Positions 53,774-63,313 of a stretch of DNA of 64,000 bases are shown here, in pieces. How positions within the stretch are numbered: position 1 is the first letter of the stretch; each line of letters opens with the position of its first letter. The notes beneath the pieces are model-generated. The model was not told the origin of the DNA. It saw nothing but the letters and a program-made list of their open reading frames with translations, and did no database searches. The DNA lies in contig NZ_JAJNKA010000007.1 of assembly GCF_021533215.1 (NCBI RefSeq), positions 186,001 to 250,000 on the forward strand, read 5' to 3'. This stretch comes from Portibacter lacus. GTDB taxonomy: Bacteria; Bacteroidota; Bacteroidia; Chitinophagales; Saprospiraceae. Made by a program: the position numbers and the translations under genes.

Positions 53774-54301
53774 CTATGAATTTATATCCAATAGACCTTC
53801 CGGAATTTCCACAAATATCAATTGCTCATCTTGATTAATACCTTTAATATTATGAACATTTAAAGGAATCATAAACTCATTATCATCTTGGATCACCATA
53901 GCAATCTCTTGTTCTGGATAGGATACTATTTCTGCTATAACTCCCACAACTTGTTCAGACTGGTGATCTACAAGTTTGAAGCCGTTAAAAATTGCATATT
54001 CACTTTCCGATATTTGATCTCTTTCAGTAATCTGATCTTCATGAAGATAAATGGTCTTGGAAACCATTTCTTTTGCATTTTCTGGATTGTGACAACTTTC
54101 AAATTTGATCAAATCTTCGTCTAGATTTTCGATAAAATAAGGGACGAGACAGCCTTTCAAAAGAAAAAAACAGTGCTCTGCTTTTCTAAATGAAGTCTGA
54201 AATTCGTCATTGATCGAAATTCGAAGATGCCCATTAACACCATAAGATTTCTTGGTAAAACCAACTTCGTAGTAGTCTGGAAATATATCAGTTATGTTCA
54301 A
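53774..54301 (-). CDS. rimM: Ribosome maturation factor RimM
   Basis: A 175-residue two-domain protein that assists assembly of the 30S head. The N-terminal barrel (YYEVGFTKKSYGVNGHLRIS) is diagnostic. The C-terminal PRC-like domain (~95-170) has a VGVIAEIVSYPEQEIAMVI strand and a late IPLNVHNIKGINQ. The only start in reach is a TTG at 54301, since a stop lies five codons upstream. The start overlaps the lipoprotein gene's 3' end by 14 bp. Confidence 0.88.
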   Translation of the reverse strand: MNITDIFPDYYEVGFTKKSYGVNGHLRISINDEFQTSFRKAEHCFFLLKGCLVPYFIENLDEDLIKFESCHNPENAKEMVSKTIYLHEDQITERDQISESEYAIFNGFKLVDHQSEQVVGVIAEIVSYPEQEIAMVIQDDNEFMIPLNVHNIKGINQDEQLIFVEIPEGLLDINS

Positions 54302-55031
54302 TGAGTGTTTGTTTTAAAATAAATCCGGATTCCGCCTTTTCTGACCAAGGCGCTTCACTTTGAGAGTTTTGAGTATCTAATATTTCATACTCTTTATATA
54401 TCAATCCTACACCTCGCGCATACTTTTCTAACGCATATCTTCTTTCCACTGTATTGTTTCCTCCATCGTCCGTTTGCAATATTGTCGCAACGTTTGAGTA
54501 ATTAATTCCGCCAATTTCTTCTGCAACATCTAGGGAAGTGCATTTATAGTCATCCCACCCAGCAAACATAATTAGACTTTCCCCTGAAACACTTACTATT
54601 GTTGTTTCATCTAAATAGAGGTTACCATTCCATCGCTTACCTTCGAGCATCGGAAATACAAACTTTACAAATTTCAGATTTTCCTCCGTACGGAAAGCCT
54701 GCGCTTGGGTTTTATAAGTTGTCCAGACATCTGTAATTTCCCAATCCATAGAATCCGATGTTCTCCAATACCGCTCTAATTTGTAAATCGTATCTCCTGT
54801 ATCATCGACATACATTCCTGCAATCTTTTCCTGGACAAAAGAAGACGTATTATAAATTGTTGCTCCCTCATCATCATATATAGTAGAGTCAACAGCGTAG
54901 ACCCATGTATTCCCTACACTTAAAGGAAAGTAGTCATAACCGTACTTAGACTCATCAAATTCTTCGATAGTTTTATCGCAAGAAAACAGCAATAAAATTG
55001 AAAATGAACTAAAGAGTAATATGTTTTTCAT
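54288..55031 (-). CDS. Uncharacterised lipoprotein
   Basis: A 247-residue exported lipoprotein. From the ATG at 55031 it begins MKNILLFSSFSILLLFSC, with Cys18 as the lipidated residue. The mature part is beta-rich with FPLSVGNTWVYAVDSTIYDD (a block found in many Bacteroidota lipoproteins of unknown role) and YALEKYARGVGLIYKEY. The function is unknown. It sits between mnmA and rimM in a compact operon, with a 14-bp overlap with rimM. An ATG at 55052 is in frame but would place the signal seven residues in. Confidence 0.75.
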   Translation of the reverse strand: MKNILLFSSFSILLLFSCDKTIEEFDESKYGYDYFPLSVGNTWVYAVDSTIYDDEGATIYNTSSFVQEKIAGMYVDDTGDTIYKLERYWRTSDSMDWEITDVWTTYKTQAQAFRTEENLKFVKFVFPMLEGKRWNGNLYLDETTIVSVSGESLIMFAGWDDYKCTSLDVAEEIGGINYSNVATILQTDDGGNNTVERRYALEKYARGVGLIYKEYEILDTQNSQSEAPWSEKAESGFILKQTLIEHN

Positions 55032-55058
55032 TGCTTTTAAACCCAAGACCATTTCTTA

Positions 55059-56159
55059 TTATTGTTTAAGTGAAGATAAAATGATACCTCCGCCTACTAT
55101 ATCATCTCCTTCGTAAAATACGGCAGATTGTCCCGGTGCTACACCTCTAACATTGGCATGAAATACAACTTCCATATTATTTCCGATTTGTTCTACAGTA
55201 GATAAGACACCTTTATCATTGTACCTCACTTGCGAAACAAACTCTTTCTTACCATCCAGCGCCTCATACTTTTGCAAATTCAGCTTCCCGACCATCATTC
55301 CGTTACGCATTAAATCCTCTACGTCACCTAAGACAACCGTATTCGAATCTGCTTGTATATCAGTAACATACATTGGCTTACCAAAAGCTTTTCCTAATCC
55401 TTTCCTTTGCCCGATCGTATAAAATGGATACCCTTCATGACTTCCTATATTCTCTCCTTTCGTATTTACAAATGTACCGCCGGCAACTTGTGCTTGTAAT
55501 TCAGGAACTCTTCTTTTCAGGAATCCACGATAGTCGTTATCTGGAACGAAACAAATTTCATAACTTTCCGCCTTTTTAGACAACTCTTCATAACCCCAGT
55601 CATAAGCCATTTGCCTTACTTCATCTTTCACATACGGACCTAGCGGAAACTTACTTCTTTCCATACATTCTTGAGACAATCCCCATAAAACATAAGACTG
55701 ATCCTTTCGTTCGTCTCTTGCTTTCTGGATAAAATATCGATCATTCTCTTGCGCTATCGTAGCATAATGCCCTGTAGCAATAAACTCACAATCCATCGCG
55801 TCCGCACGTTTTAACAACGCAGACCACTTGATATGTGTATTGCAAAGTACACATGGATTCGGTGTTCTACCGGCTATGTATTCATCCACAAAATTGTCGA
55901 TAACATAATCACCAAATTCCTCCCGAATATCTACTATGAAATGATGAAAGCCCATCTTAACAGATATTTCCCTAGCATCATTAATAGAATCTAAAGAACA
56001 GCAACCTGTTTCTTTGCTTGACCCACCTGAAGAAGCGTAATCCCATGTTTTCATGGTAATACCTACAACTTCATATCCTTGTTCATGGAGCATCATAGCA
56101 GTAACCGTAGAATCTATTCCACCGCTCATCGCTACTAAAACTCTCCCATGTTTACTCAT
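55059..56159 (-). CDS. mnmA: tRNA-specific 2-thiouridylase MnmA
   Basis: A 366-residue enzyme that thiolates uridine 34 of Glu, Gln and Lys tRNAs. The PP-loop is SGGIDST at 12-18. Cys103 (NPCVLCN) and Cys203 (YEICFVPD) are the catalytic pair. The linker block PFYTIGQRKGLG and the C-terminal PGQSAVFYEGD complete the family pattern. It is the first gene of a mnmA-lipoprotein-rimM operon. Confidence 0.95.
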   Translation of the reverse strand: MSKHGRVLVAMSGGIDSTVTAMMLHEQGYEVVGITMKTWDYASSGGSSKETGCCSLDSINDAREISVKMGFHHFIVDIREEFGDYVIDNFVDEYIAGRTPNPCVLCNTHIKWSALLKRADAMDCEFIATGHYATIAQENDRYFIQKARDERKDQSYVLWGLSQECMERSKFPLGPYVKDEVRQMAYDWGYEELSKKAESYEICFVPDNDYRGFLKRRVPELQAQVAGGTFVNTKGENIGSHEGYPFYTIGQRKGLGKAFGKPMYVTDIQADSNTVVLGDVEDLMRNGMMVGKLNLQKYEALDGKKEFVSQVRYNDKGVLSTVEQIGNNMEVVFHANVRGVAPGQSAVFYEGDDIVGGGIILSSLKQ

Positions 56160-56221
56160 TTATTTGAGTTTTTATTATTTTAAATATGTTTATGCACTAT
56201 CAATTTTAATTGATAATATAA

Positions 56222-56437
56222 CTACTCAACGATTTTAATCTGATCTTCGTTAATCTTAACGATATCACCAGGTTTTAGTTTACGACCTCTCCTTAATTCT
56301 ACCTCATCATTAACCAAAATTTCTCCATTCTGAATGATGACTTTAGCTTCGCCACCAGAATTGACATAATTCAGTAATTTCAAAAGGTTCTTCAACTCAA
56401 CGTATTCCCGACCACTAATAGAGAAATCTTTTAACAT
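56222..56437 (-). CDS. Small S4-domain RNA-binding protein
   Basis: A 71-residue single S4 domain: FSISGREYVELKNLLKLLNYVNSGG, then IIQNGEILVNDEVELRRGRKLKPGDIV. It resembles YaaA/YbcJ-like S4 proteins. Such proteins contact rRNA or tRNA in ribosome biogenesis, but the target is not visible. Its stop is 62 bp before the mnmA start, so it may be part of that transcript. Confidence 0.85.
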   Translation of the reverse strand: MLKDFSISGREYVELKNLLKLLNYVNSGGEAKVIIQNGEILVNDEVELRRGRKLKPGDIVKINEDQIKIVE

Positions 56438-56809
56438 TATTGTAAATTTTCTGCAAAGGTAAGTATTTCTTCCTTCCTATATAAGTATGAAAACTATTAT
56501 AACGATAGCATTGATGTAACAAGCCAGTCTTTTTTAGTTAAATATCTATAAAATTGGGCAAAACAAGACCCAAAAAACTCATCATGAATGCTACTAAGCT
56601 TCCAAAAAAAGCTTTGACTTTTCGGCATCCCGATGATAATCCTACTTCCTATAGTGATTATAAATTCCCTACTTAGGAGCTGTGTCATACCACTGGAATG
56701 TAAATGATGAGTGTAGAAATCTTAAATAATTGGATAAGTTTATCTAGCCTTGAGAATGGAATCTATATATTGAGGTAAGATAATTATCAAACCATAAAAA
56801 TTATAAACA
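56438..56809. other. Divergent intergenic region, nothing recognised
   Basis: About 370 bp between the divergent S4 gene and the aldo/keto reductase gene. No open frame, hairpin or repeat stands out. Confidence 0.4.
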
Positions 56810-57808
56810 ATGAATAAATACGTTCCCGATTCGTCCAGATACGAAAAGATGAAATACAGAAGATGTGGGAAAAGTGGGATCTTACTGCCTATGATTTCAT
56901 TGGGCTTATGGCATAACTTTGGTGCTGAGAATAATTTCAATAATGCTAGAGAAATCATCAGGTATGCTTTTGATTCAGGGATAACACATTTTGATCTCGC
57001 TAATAATTACGGCCCACCCTATGGTTCTGCAGAATCTACTTTTGGTGAAATAATGAAAATGGATTTATCGGCATATCGAGATGAATTATTCATTTCGACA
57101 AAAGCAGGATGGGACATGTGGGACGGTCCCTATGGTAACTTTGGATCAAGAAAATACTTGATGGCAAGTTTAGATCAGAGCTTGAAGAGAATGGGCCTCG
57201 ATTACGTTGATGTTTTTTATCATCATAGACCAGATCCTAATACGCCATTAGAAGAAACCATGGGTGCACTTGCTGATATAGTAAAACAAGGAAAAGCACT
57301 ATATGTTGGTGTTTCTCAATACAAATCACAAGAACTCCGTAGAGCTATTCAGATATTAGATACGCATAATGTCAAGTTGCTCATTCACCAGCCTAGGTAT
57401 TCAATGATGGATCGTTGGGTGGAAGAAGATGGTCTATTAGATACTTTAGAGAAAAATGGAATCGGTTCTATACCCTTTTCTCCTTTAGAGCAAGGATTAC
57501 TTACTGATAAATACTTAGATGGAATTCCTAAGGATTCAAGAGTAGCAAAAGATGGCCGATATCTATCTAAGGACGATATTACAGATGCGAAAGTGGCAAA
57601 GGTTCAAGCCTTGAATGAGATAGCGAAGGATCGAGGACAATCTATGGCACAGATGGCAGTTGCTTGGCTTCTGAAGGATGAACGAGTTACAACGGTTTTA
57701 GTTGGCGTAAGTAGAGTTTCTCAGTTGAGAGATAATATAAAGAGTATTGAAAATGTGAGCTTTACATCTTCGGAAATAAATGCAATCAATGCAATTCTTA
57801 AAGATTAA
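56810..57808 (+). CDS. Aldo/keto reductase, L-glyceraldehyde-3-phosphate reductase-like
   Basis: A 332-residue NADPH-dependent TIM-barrel reductase. FDLANNYGPPYGSAE carries the Asp and Tyr (near residues 61-66), FISTKAGWDMWDGPYG the Lys, and VDVFYHHRPDPNTPLEET the His. The C-terminal VLVGVSRVSQLRDNI is the cofactor phosphate loop. The N terminus (YEKMKYRRCGKSGILLP) and GWDMWDGPYG follow the YghZ-like group, which reduces L-glyceraldehyde 3-phosphate and methylglyoxal. Confidence 0.9.
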   Translation: MNKYVPDSSRYEKMKYRRCGKSGILLPMISLGLWHNFGAENNFNNAREIIRYAFDSGITHFDLANNYGPPYGSAESTFGEIMKMDLSAYRDELFISTKAGWDMWDGPYGNFGSRKYLMASLDQSLKRMGLDYVDVFYHHRPDPNTPLEETMGALADIVKQGKALYVGVSQYKSQELRRAIQILDTHNVKLLIHQPRYSMMDRWVEEDGLLDTLEKNGIGSIPFSPLEQGLLTDKYLDGIPKDSRVAKDGRYLSKDDITDAKVAKVQALNEIAKDRGQSMAQMAVAWLLKDERVTTVLVGVSRVSQLRDNIKSIENVSFTSSEINAINAILKD

Positions 57809-57833
57809 TCATCATTTAAATAATACAAAACAA

Positions 57834-57867
57834 AAATGGCGGTAAAGAAAACTCCTTACCGCCATTT
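57834..57867. terminator. Bidirectional terminator of convergent genes
   Basis: AAATGGCGGTAA and TTACCGCCATTT pair perfectly around a 10-base loop, with A- and T-rich flanks. It lies 26 bp after the aldo/keto reductase stop codon and about 50 bp before that of DUF2911. Confidence 0.85.
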
Positions 57868-57916
57868 ATATATGTCTTATCTCCCCGTTTTTAGATGGTT
57901 TGATTTATTATTTTAT

Positions 57917-58432
57917 TTATTTCAGATTAATTCCAGCTTTGTGGTCATCCCACATAATCCATAATTTATCATCAGCGACTTTATAAGCAAGCAATTCAGA
58001 TTTCTCCTTCATTTTCTCTGGAGTCGCAACCACTCTAAGGACATCTTTTGCCTCGTCGTATTGGTAAGCTCCCCATTGATCGGAAATACTATTGAATACA
58101 AAGGTCCATTCACCATCATTAGGTAATAAAAAGACACTGTATTTTCCTGCTGCTAATTTCTTCCCATCTATAGACAAGTCCTTATCTGTTTCAAAAGTAG
58201 TGGCTTCATTCGCACCTGCTCTCCAGATTTTTCCATAAGGAACTAATTCTCCCCAAATTGCTCTTCCTTTCGCGGATGGTGCACTGTAGTTAACTTTAAT
58301 ATTTGCTTCACCTACAGTTCCAGTAGCTTCCATTGGTGGACTTGCTCTTTTACCTTTATCTTGTCCGAAAGTATAATTGCTGATAAATAATGCAACAAAC
58401 ATTATAAAGCTAATTCTAAGTAATGATTTCAT
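57917..58432 (-). CDS. Exported DUF2911 protein
   Basis: A 171-residue protein with a signal peptide (1-23). The mature domain matches DUF2911: VKVNYS-like NIKVNYSAPSAKGRAIWGELVPYGKIWRAGANEATTFET, then KLAAGKYSVFLLPN and EWTFVFN. The fold is a beta sandwich and no function is established. It is convergent with the aldo/keto reductase and divergent from the isomerase-like gene. Confidence 0.88.
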   Translation of the reverse strand: MKSLLRISFIMFVALFISNYTFGQDKGKRASPPMEATGTVGEANIKVNYSAPSAKGRAIWGELVPYGKIWRAGANEATTFETDKDLSIDGKKLAAGKYSVFLLPNDGEWTFVFNSISDQWGAYQYDEAKDVLRVVATPEKMKEKSELLAYKVADDKLWIMWDDHKAGINLK

Positions 58433-58729
58433 TTTTATATTTTTTTTAATTGTTAACGCTCTACTCTTAATACCAATATTACAACGAAATTGTTTTACGG
58501 AGTGCTATCTTAACATTACTTTAATGATATTTAAGTACTAACTCGGACATTTTTTAGGTCAATGTTAGAGCCGACGATCTGAATGGAAATATTTCTAAGT
58601 GAGGATGACTTCCTTTGAATTAGTTTTAAGATTCGACTTTCAATACTTTAAATTTTGCAGAGATCGATTTCATTTTGCGGATATTTCATAATTATTATTA
58701 AATTCAATGTTAAATTAAAAAATCTCATA

Positions 58730-59620
58730 ATGAATACGAATAGAAGGAAGTTTTTAAGACAAGGTGGACAGTTTGCAGCAGGTCTCATGATTTTACCAGC
58801 ATTAGCTTGTAAACAAACAAAGGTTATAGGTGGTAATGCAATCACTGGAGATTTAGACCGTTTCGGTATTCAGCTATATACATTAAGAGATCAAATGCCT
58901 AAAGACCCTAAAGGTGTCTTAAGAAAATTATCAACCTATGGATACAATACGATAGAATCCTATGAGGGTAAGCAAGGTATGTTTTGGGGGATGACGAATA
59001 AAGAATTTAAGTCTTACATGGATGAGTTAGGGATGAAGATTGTGTCCTCACATATGAATATTGATAACGATCTACAGAGAAAAGCAGCAGAAGCAGCAGA
59101 AATAGGGATGGATTATGTGATTTGTCCATATATCGGGCCACAGAAATCGATGGATGCATGGAAAGGTGTTTGCGATAAATTTAATAAAGCTGGAGAGATT
59201 TGTAAGAAAGAAGGTATCAAATTCGCATATCATAATCATGCGTACTCATTTAAAGCATTTTCTGGAATGATTCCACATGACTACTTAATGGATAATACTG
59301 ATGCCGATTTAGTCAAGCACGAAATGGATATATACTGGGTTGTTACAGGAGGAGCAGATCCAATAGATTATCTAAAGAAATATTCTGGTCGATTTACGTT
59401 ATGTCATGTGAAAGATAGATTAAAGACTGCGACTGCGGATGAAACAGATGCAACATGTGTAGTTGGCACAGGAATGATTGATTTTCCAAAAATACTTAAA
59501 GTCGCTAAAGAAAATGGAATGGAACATTTCATTTTAGAGCAAGAACGATACGATAATACGACCTCTTTAGGTGCAGCGGAGGCTGGAGCTAAATATTTAC
59601 AAAAATTTAAATACGCTTAA
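58730..59620 (+). CDS. Tat-exported sugar phosphate isomerase/epimerase-like TIM-barrel protein
   Basis: A 296-residue xylose-isomerase-like protein (AP endonuclease 2 fold). I start it at the ATG at 58730, which gives MNTNRRKFLRQGGQFAAG, a twin-arginine signal ending in LPALACKQ, a probable lipobox. The frame opens earlier at 58655, but that would bury the signal. The barrel has GIQLYTLRDQMPKDPKG, IVSSHMNID, KFAYHNHAYSF, EMDIYWVVTGG and LCHVKDR, with metal-binding His, Glu and Asp residues typical of the family. The substrate is a sugar or cyclitol but cannot be named. Confidence 0.87.
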   Translation: MNTNRRKFLRQGGQFAAGLMILPALACKQTKVIGGNAITGDLDRFGIQLYTLRDQMPKDPKGVLRKLSTYGYNTIESYEGKQGMFWGMTNKEFKSYMDELGMKIVSSHMNIDNDLQRKAAEAAEIGMDYVICPYIGPQKSMDAWKGVCDKFNKAGEICKKEGIKFAYHNHAYSFKAFSGMIPHDYLMDNTDADLVKHEMDIYWVVTGGADPIDYLKKYSGRFTLCHVKDRLKTATADETDATCVVGTGMIDFPKILKVAKENGMEHFILEQERYDNTTSLGAAEAGAKYLQKFKYA

Positions 59621-59737
59621 GAAGGTGATAATCAGAGGGATGTAAATTTTTATATAAAAATATTAAAATTTCTTCCTTGTATTCCAATGTTCTTTTATAT
59701 TTGCACTCGCTTTAAAGAAGGCGCGAAGAAATATAAT

Positions 59738-59796
<59 letters not shown>

Positions 59797-59813
<17 letters not shown>

Positions 59814-59947
59814 TTTGAAAAATAAGCAAAAGCCTGGGATTCAGCAGCCGCAGCACCGAAAGGATTCGGTGTTCACTCACTAAAATGCAATTGGTTGCAT
59901 TTTATAATGTTCGTTCCCGTCTTTCGCTCCATTTGAAAAATAAGCAA
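59797..59947 (+). repeat. Direct repeat of the tRNA-Gly 3' end
   Basis: A 33-bp stretch containing the last 14 bases of the tRNA plus CCA and the following ATTTGAAAAATAAGCAA (59797-59829) is repeated at 59915-59947. The 85 bp between them hold two hairpins, CACCGAA/TTCGGTG (59854-59871) and AAAATGCAA/TTGCATTTT (59882-59903). The AAAATGCA-type motif followed by TTCGTTC recurs after the second copy. Confidence 0.8.
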
Positions 59948-59965
59948 GAATTTCGGATTTTAATT

Positions 59966-59991
59966 AAAATGCATTAATTGCAATTTTTTTT
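59966..59991 (+). terminator. Probable terminator after the tRNA-Gly repeat
   Basis: AAAATGCA pairs imperfectly with TTGCAATTTT around TTAA and is followed by a T-run. It would end the tRNA-Gly transcript if the hairpins inside the repeat do not. Confidence 0.5.
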
Positions 59992-60037
59992 AGTTCGTTC
60001 TTAATTTTTGTTACATTTATAACTACCTATAATAATT

Positions 60038-60121
60038 GCCTTGGTGGTGGAATTGGTAGACACGCAGGACTTAAAATCCTGTGCTCATTAGAGCGTGCGG
60101 GTTCAAGTCCCGCCCGAGGTA
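60038..60121 (+). tRNA. tRNA-Leu (anticodon UAA)
   Basis: The acceptor stem is GCCTTGG/CCGAGGT, with D-loop TGGAATTGGTAGACA, anticodon arm CAGGA-CTTAAAA-TCCTG and a long variable arm (TGCTCATTAGAGCG), typical of Leu tRNAs. The T arm contains GGTTCAAGTCC. No CCA is encoded; the sequence continues ACATAA. Confidence 0.93.
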
Positions 60122-60128
60122 CATAATC

Positions 60129-60165
60129 AAACCCTATAATTCGAAAGTTTTATAGGGTTTTTTTT
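60129..60165 (+). terminator. Intrinsic terminator of tRNA-Leu
   Basis: AAACCCTATAA and TTATAGGGTTT pair perfectly around a 10-base loop and are followed by a run of T residues. Confidence 0.85.
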
Positions 60166-60179
60166 ATGCGTAAAATCGA

Positions 60180-60932
60180 ATGAAGGCGGGAATTGAATGC
60201 AGCCGCTGCCAGCAGGTAACATAAACCACTTGATAGTATCACCTTAAATGAGTCTATCAATATGGTGAGATAGGATTCTAATTAAAATACTAGCTCCAGA
60301 GGAGCTTAACCTTTGTAACATCGATCATTTGAAATTATATAAGCTCCAGAGGAGCAACACCTTTAAATTTTTCCCGCAGAAAACGCTGATTTCCGCAGAT
60401 ACACATAAACCACTTGATAGTATCACCTCAAGTGAGCCTATCGTTGTGATTAGGTAGAATTCTATTTCAACAACTAGCGTCACTTTTTTACCCTATTATA
60501 AACATAGAATATCTCATTAGTCGATAATATATCTTTCACGATCTTCTTCTTCAACACGATATGCTCTATATTCAATAATACTCGGAAAAGAAACTTACCA
60601 TGCCGGTGCGATGCACCTCTTATATTCTATTCATTCCATTCTACTCACAAATTCGGTCCGATGGACCTTTGAAAACAACTTGATAGTATCACCTCAAGTG
60701 AGTCTATCAATATGGTGAGATAGGATTCTAATTCAAATACTAGCTCCAGAGGAGCGACACCTTAAAATTTATCCCGCAAAAAACGCAGATTTCCGCAGAT
60801 ACACATAAACCACTTGATTGTATCACCTTAAGTAAGCCTATCAATGTGGTGAGGTTCTCGCATCAATTATTATCCCACAAAAAAATAACGAAGATGGTAG
60901 TTGTTGATTATGAACTCTTCCTTTCGAAAACC
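60180..60932. repeat. Dense mosaic of short repeats
   Basis: About 750 bp assembled from at least three repeat types. One has ACTTGATAGTATCACCT then (C/T)AA(G/A)TGAG(T/C)CTATC, with copies near 60228-60284, 60411-60470, 60677-60733 and 60810-60856. The palindromic AGCTCCAGAGGAGC block occurs at 60292-60313, 60342-60363 and 60742-60763. The CCCGCA.A..ACGC(A/T)GAT..TCCGCAGAT block occurs near 60370-60400 and 60772-60800. The last two types also make up 33552-34219. A spacer at 60480-60660 has GGTGCGATGCACCTC- and GGTCCGATGGACC-type motifs, another short palindrome pair. I see no gene. Confidence 0.8.
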
Positions 60933-62327
60933 TCACTTCATATGCTTCTTCATCTTATCGATGTACTCGATTAACTCCTTATCCAATTTTTCTTTCTGAA
61001 CTGCAGAGTCAAGAATCATATCCTTTAGGTTTTCGTTAAATTGGTCTTGATTTATGATCCCTTCTTGATGTCTAGAAATTATATAGTAAATATCGATGAT
61101 GTTAGACGACTTGCCTAAGTAAGTCTCCTTATTCCTTAGAGTTAGCAATTTGTACTTTTCAATATACTGAATAATCTCCGCATGCCTTTCCTCAATAAGT
61201 AATGCCCCTAGGAAGGCTGAAAAGAAACGGTGCCATCTAAAGCTCAAGATTTTCTTATGGTAAACATTAAAAAATAGTCGTCCTTTAATAATAGCCTCTT
61301 TTACTTTGCCAGTCTTACTTAAACATCGGATATGATTAGAAACAAACCCGATCGTAGCATGAAAATTCTTATTAGACTTAACCTTGAAACTAGACTTCTC
61401 TATTAATGAAAGTGCCTCCTCGTATTTTTGGTTCTTAATTAATACATTGTTCAAATTATTCAGATAAATAACTGAATCAGGATTTAATTCTAATTCCTTA
61501 ATGGATAAATAACCATAATGAATAGCTTTCTCTCGATCTCCCAATTTATCAAACAAGATGAGCATGTTACCATAGTGATTAAGTAATAACCTCTTAGAAT
61601 AATTCTTTCCAGTTTCAAAGAACAATTCCGCTCTCAGAAAAATATCCTTTAACTCATTTAACCTATCATATTTTAAACTCACAAATGAAATTCTTATGAG
61701 TGCCATATACCTATTCTGCCCATCTAACTTTTCATCTTCATAGCATTCATGCAACCATTTTAACCAGCTTAACCCCTCCCCTTCTTCAAGGTTAGATGCA
61801 CCAATAATATCAAAGGATATTTGATGCATTTTCTCATAGACCAATTTAGACTTCTCATAATTGAATTTTTCCTTTTCGATGTATGTATTCACGATTTGAT
61901 AATCATCATACCGCATTCGAATTAATAGAAAATGCCGGAAATGCAGCAGAAGATTGTAGAATTCTACAAAGTAAAAAGAAGTGCTATCAAATTTCTTTAA
62001 GGAATTAAGCAGCCGTTTTTCTTCTTCTTGGCTTATGCTGTCTAACAATACGTGTTTCTTTGCATCAAGTATCCATTCTAGTTGCTTATCGACATCGATG
62101 GAATCAAGCTTCCTTCTCATCCAAGAGAGAAGATGAGAATATTTTCTTTTATCAATGGAAAAATCAAAAGCCTTAGGATGGGTAAAGTTGTTCGAGTTAT
62201 AGGCTATAATTTTAAGAATAGACAACTTTTCCTCGTCTTCCATTTTCTGCTCCTGCAATAAATAAGTGGTTTCATGGGGTAACAATGAATTCGCATAGAC
62301 CTGAATTTTCTTAAGTTTTTGCTTCAT
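60933..62327 (-). CDS. TPR-like alpha-solenoid protein of unknown function
   Basis: A 464-residue cytoplasmic, almost wholly helical protein, rich in Lys, Leu, Tyr and Phe. Degenerate TPR-like pairs are visible in the C-terminal half (NHYGNMLILFDKLGDREKAIHYGYLS, YLNNLNNVLIKNQKYEEALSLIEKS, NHIRCLSKTGKVKEAIIKGR). The N-terminal half has no recognisable domain. No signal, span or enzyme motif is present. I infer a scaffold or regulator but no partner is visible. It is 13 bp downstream of the SDR gene, so the two are probably co-transcribed. Confidence 0.65.
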   Translation of the reverse strand: MKQKLKKIQVYANSLLPHETTYLLQEQKMEDEEKLSILKIIAYNSNNFTHPKAFDFSIDKRKYSHLLSWMRRKLDSIDVDKQLEWILDAKKHVLLDSISQEEEKRLLNSLKKFDSTSFYFVEFYNLLLHFRHFLLIRMRYDDYQIVNTYIEKEKFNYEKSKLVYEKMHQISFDIIGASNLEEGEGLSWLKWLHECYEDEKLDGQNRYMALIRISFVSLKYDRLNELKDIFLRAELFFETGKNYSKRLLLNHYGNMLILFDKLGDREKAIHYGYLSIKELELNPDSVIYLNNLNNVLIKNQKYEEALSLIEKSSFKVKSNKNFHATIGFVSNHIRCLSKTGKVKEAIIKGRLFFNVYHKKILSFRWHRFFSAFLGALLIEERHAEIIQYIEKYKLLTLRNKETYLGKSSNIIDIYYIISRHQEGIINQDQFNENLKDMILDSAVQKEKLDKELIEYIDKMKKHMK

Positions 62328-62340
62328 CCATTCTATTTTT

Positions 62341-63081
62341 TTAGATCACTAGCCCTCCATCTACACAAAGCGTCGTCCCTGTAATAAAAGAAGCTTGATC
62401 TGATGCTAAAAAGTAATATGCGTTAGCTATATCTTCTACTTCTCCTAGGCGCTGTAGAGGTGTTTTTGCTTTTATTGAATTAATATATTCTTCTGGAACC
62501 GTCTGAACCATCTCCGTATTGATATAGCCTGGAGCTATTGCGTTCACAGTTATTCCTTTTCTTCCAAATTCTCTTGCCCATACTTTAGTCATTCCTATTA
62601 CTCCACTTTTAGCAGCAACATAATTCGTCTGACCGAAATTTCCATTATGTGCTACGACAGATGATGCATTTATTATTCTACCATAACCAGCTTCAGCCAT
62701 AAAAGGGGAAATCACTTTAGTACAATTAAAAACTCCCGTTAAATTAACATCGATAACCATCTGCCACTGTTCTGGTGTCATTTTCTTTAATGATGAATCT
62801 CTTGTAATCCCAGCATTATTAATCAGAACATCTATGCGTCCATACTTTTCAAAAACGGCTTTGGTCGCAGTTTCTACCTCACCAATCTTACTTGTATTTA
62901 CTATATAAGTTGTTGCTGATCCACCTTTAGATTCAATAGACTGCTTAACTAAATCTGCTGATTCGATATCTAAATCGTAAATAACAATTGTTGCTCCAGC
63001 ATCAGCAAATCTCAATGAAGTGGCCTTGCCGATTCCATTTCCTCCTCCTGTAATAATGACTACCTTATTCTTGAATTCCAT
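62341..63081 (-). CDS. Short-chain dehydrogenase/reductase, 3-oxoacyl reductase (FabG/PhaB) type
   Basis: A 246-residue classical SDR. The cofactor motif is TGGGNGIG (11-18), NNAG is at 88-91, and the catalytic residues are Ser140/141, Tyr154 and Lys158 (NASSVVAHNGNFGQTNYVAAKSG). The C-terminal FITGTTLCVDGG is typical of 3-oxoacyl-[ACP/CoA] reductases. The Asp of IYDLD suggests an NAD-leaning cofactor pocket. Isolated from fatty-acid genes, it may act on acetoacetyl-CoA or on an unrelated ketone. Confidence 0.88.
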   Translation of the reverse strand: MEFKNKVVIITGGGNGIGKATSLRFADAGATIVIYDLDIESADLVKQSIESKGGSATTYIVNTSKIGEVETATKAVFEKYGRIDVLINNAGITRDSSLKKMTPEQWQMVIDVNLTGVFNCTKVISPFMAEAGYGRIINASSVVAHNGNFGQTNYVAAKSGVIGMTKVWAREFGRKGITVNAIAPGYINTEMVQTVPEEYINSIKAKTPLQRLGEVEDIANAYYFLASDQASFITGTTLCVDGGLVI

Positions 63082-63313
63082 AACTTATGTATTTTTATTT
63101 TCACAATGAATTTATCATATTGAAATCAAGAAAATAAGATTTATGAAATTTTTGAATCATGGACTATTTAATATTTATCATTAAATATATTATATAAATA
63201 TCAGAATTACAGTAGTTAAAATCAAAATATTTAGCTATTGACTTTATGTATTCTAATTGATATATCTTATCATTTATAACTTAATGGTAAATTGTCATCA
63301 GAAAATTTATAAA

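Noticed and set aside
53774-54301. ATG start for rimM
   Set aside because: No in-frame ATG exists before the conserved N-terminal barrel motif; only TTG at 54301 fits.
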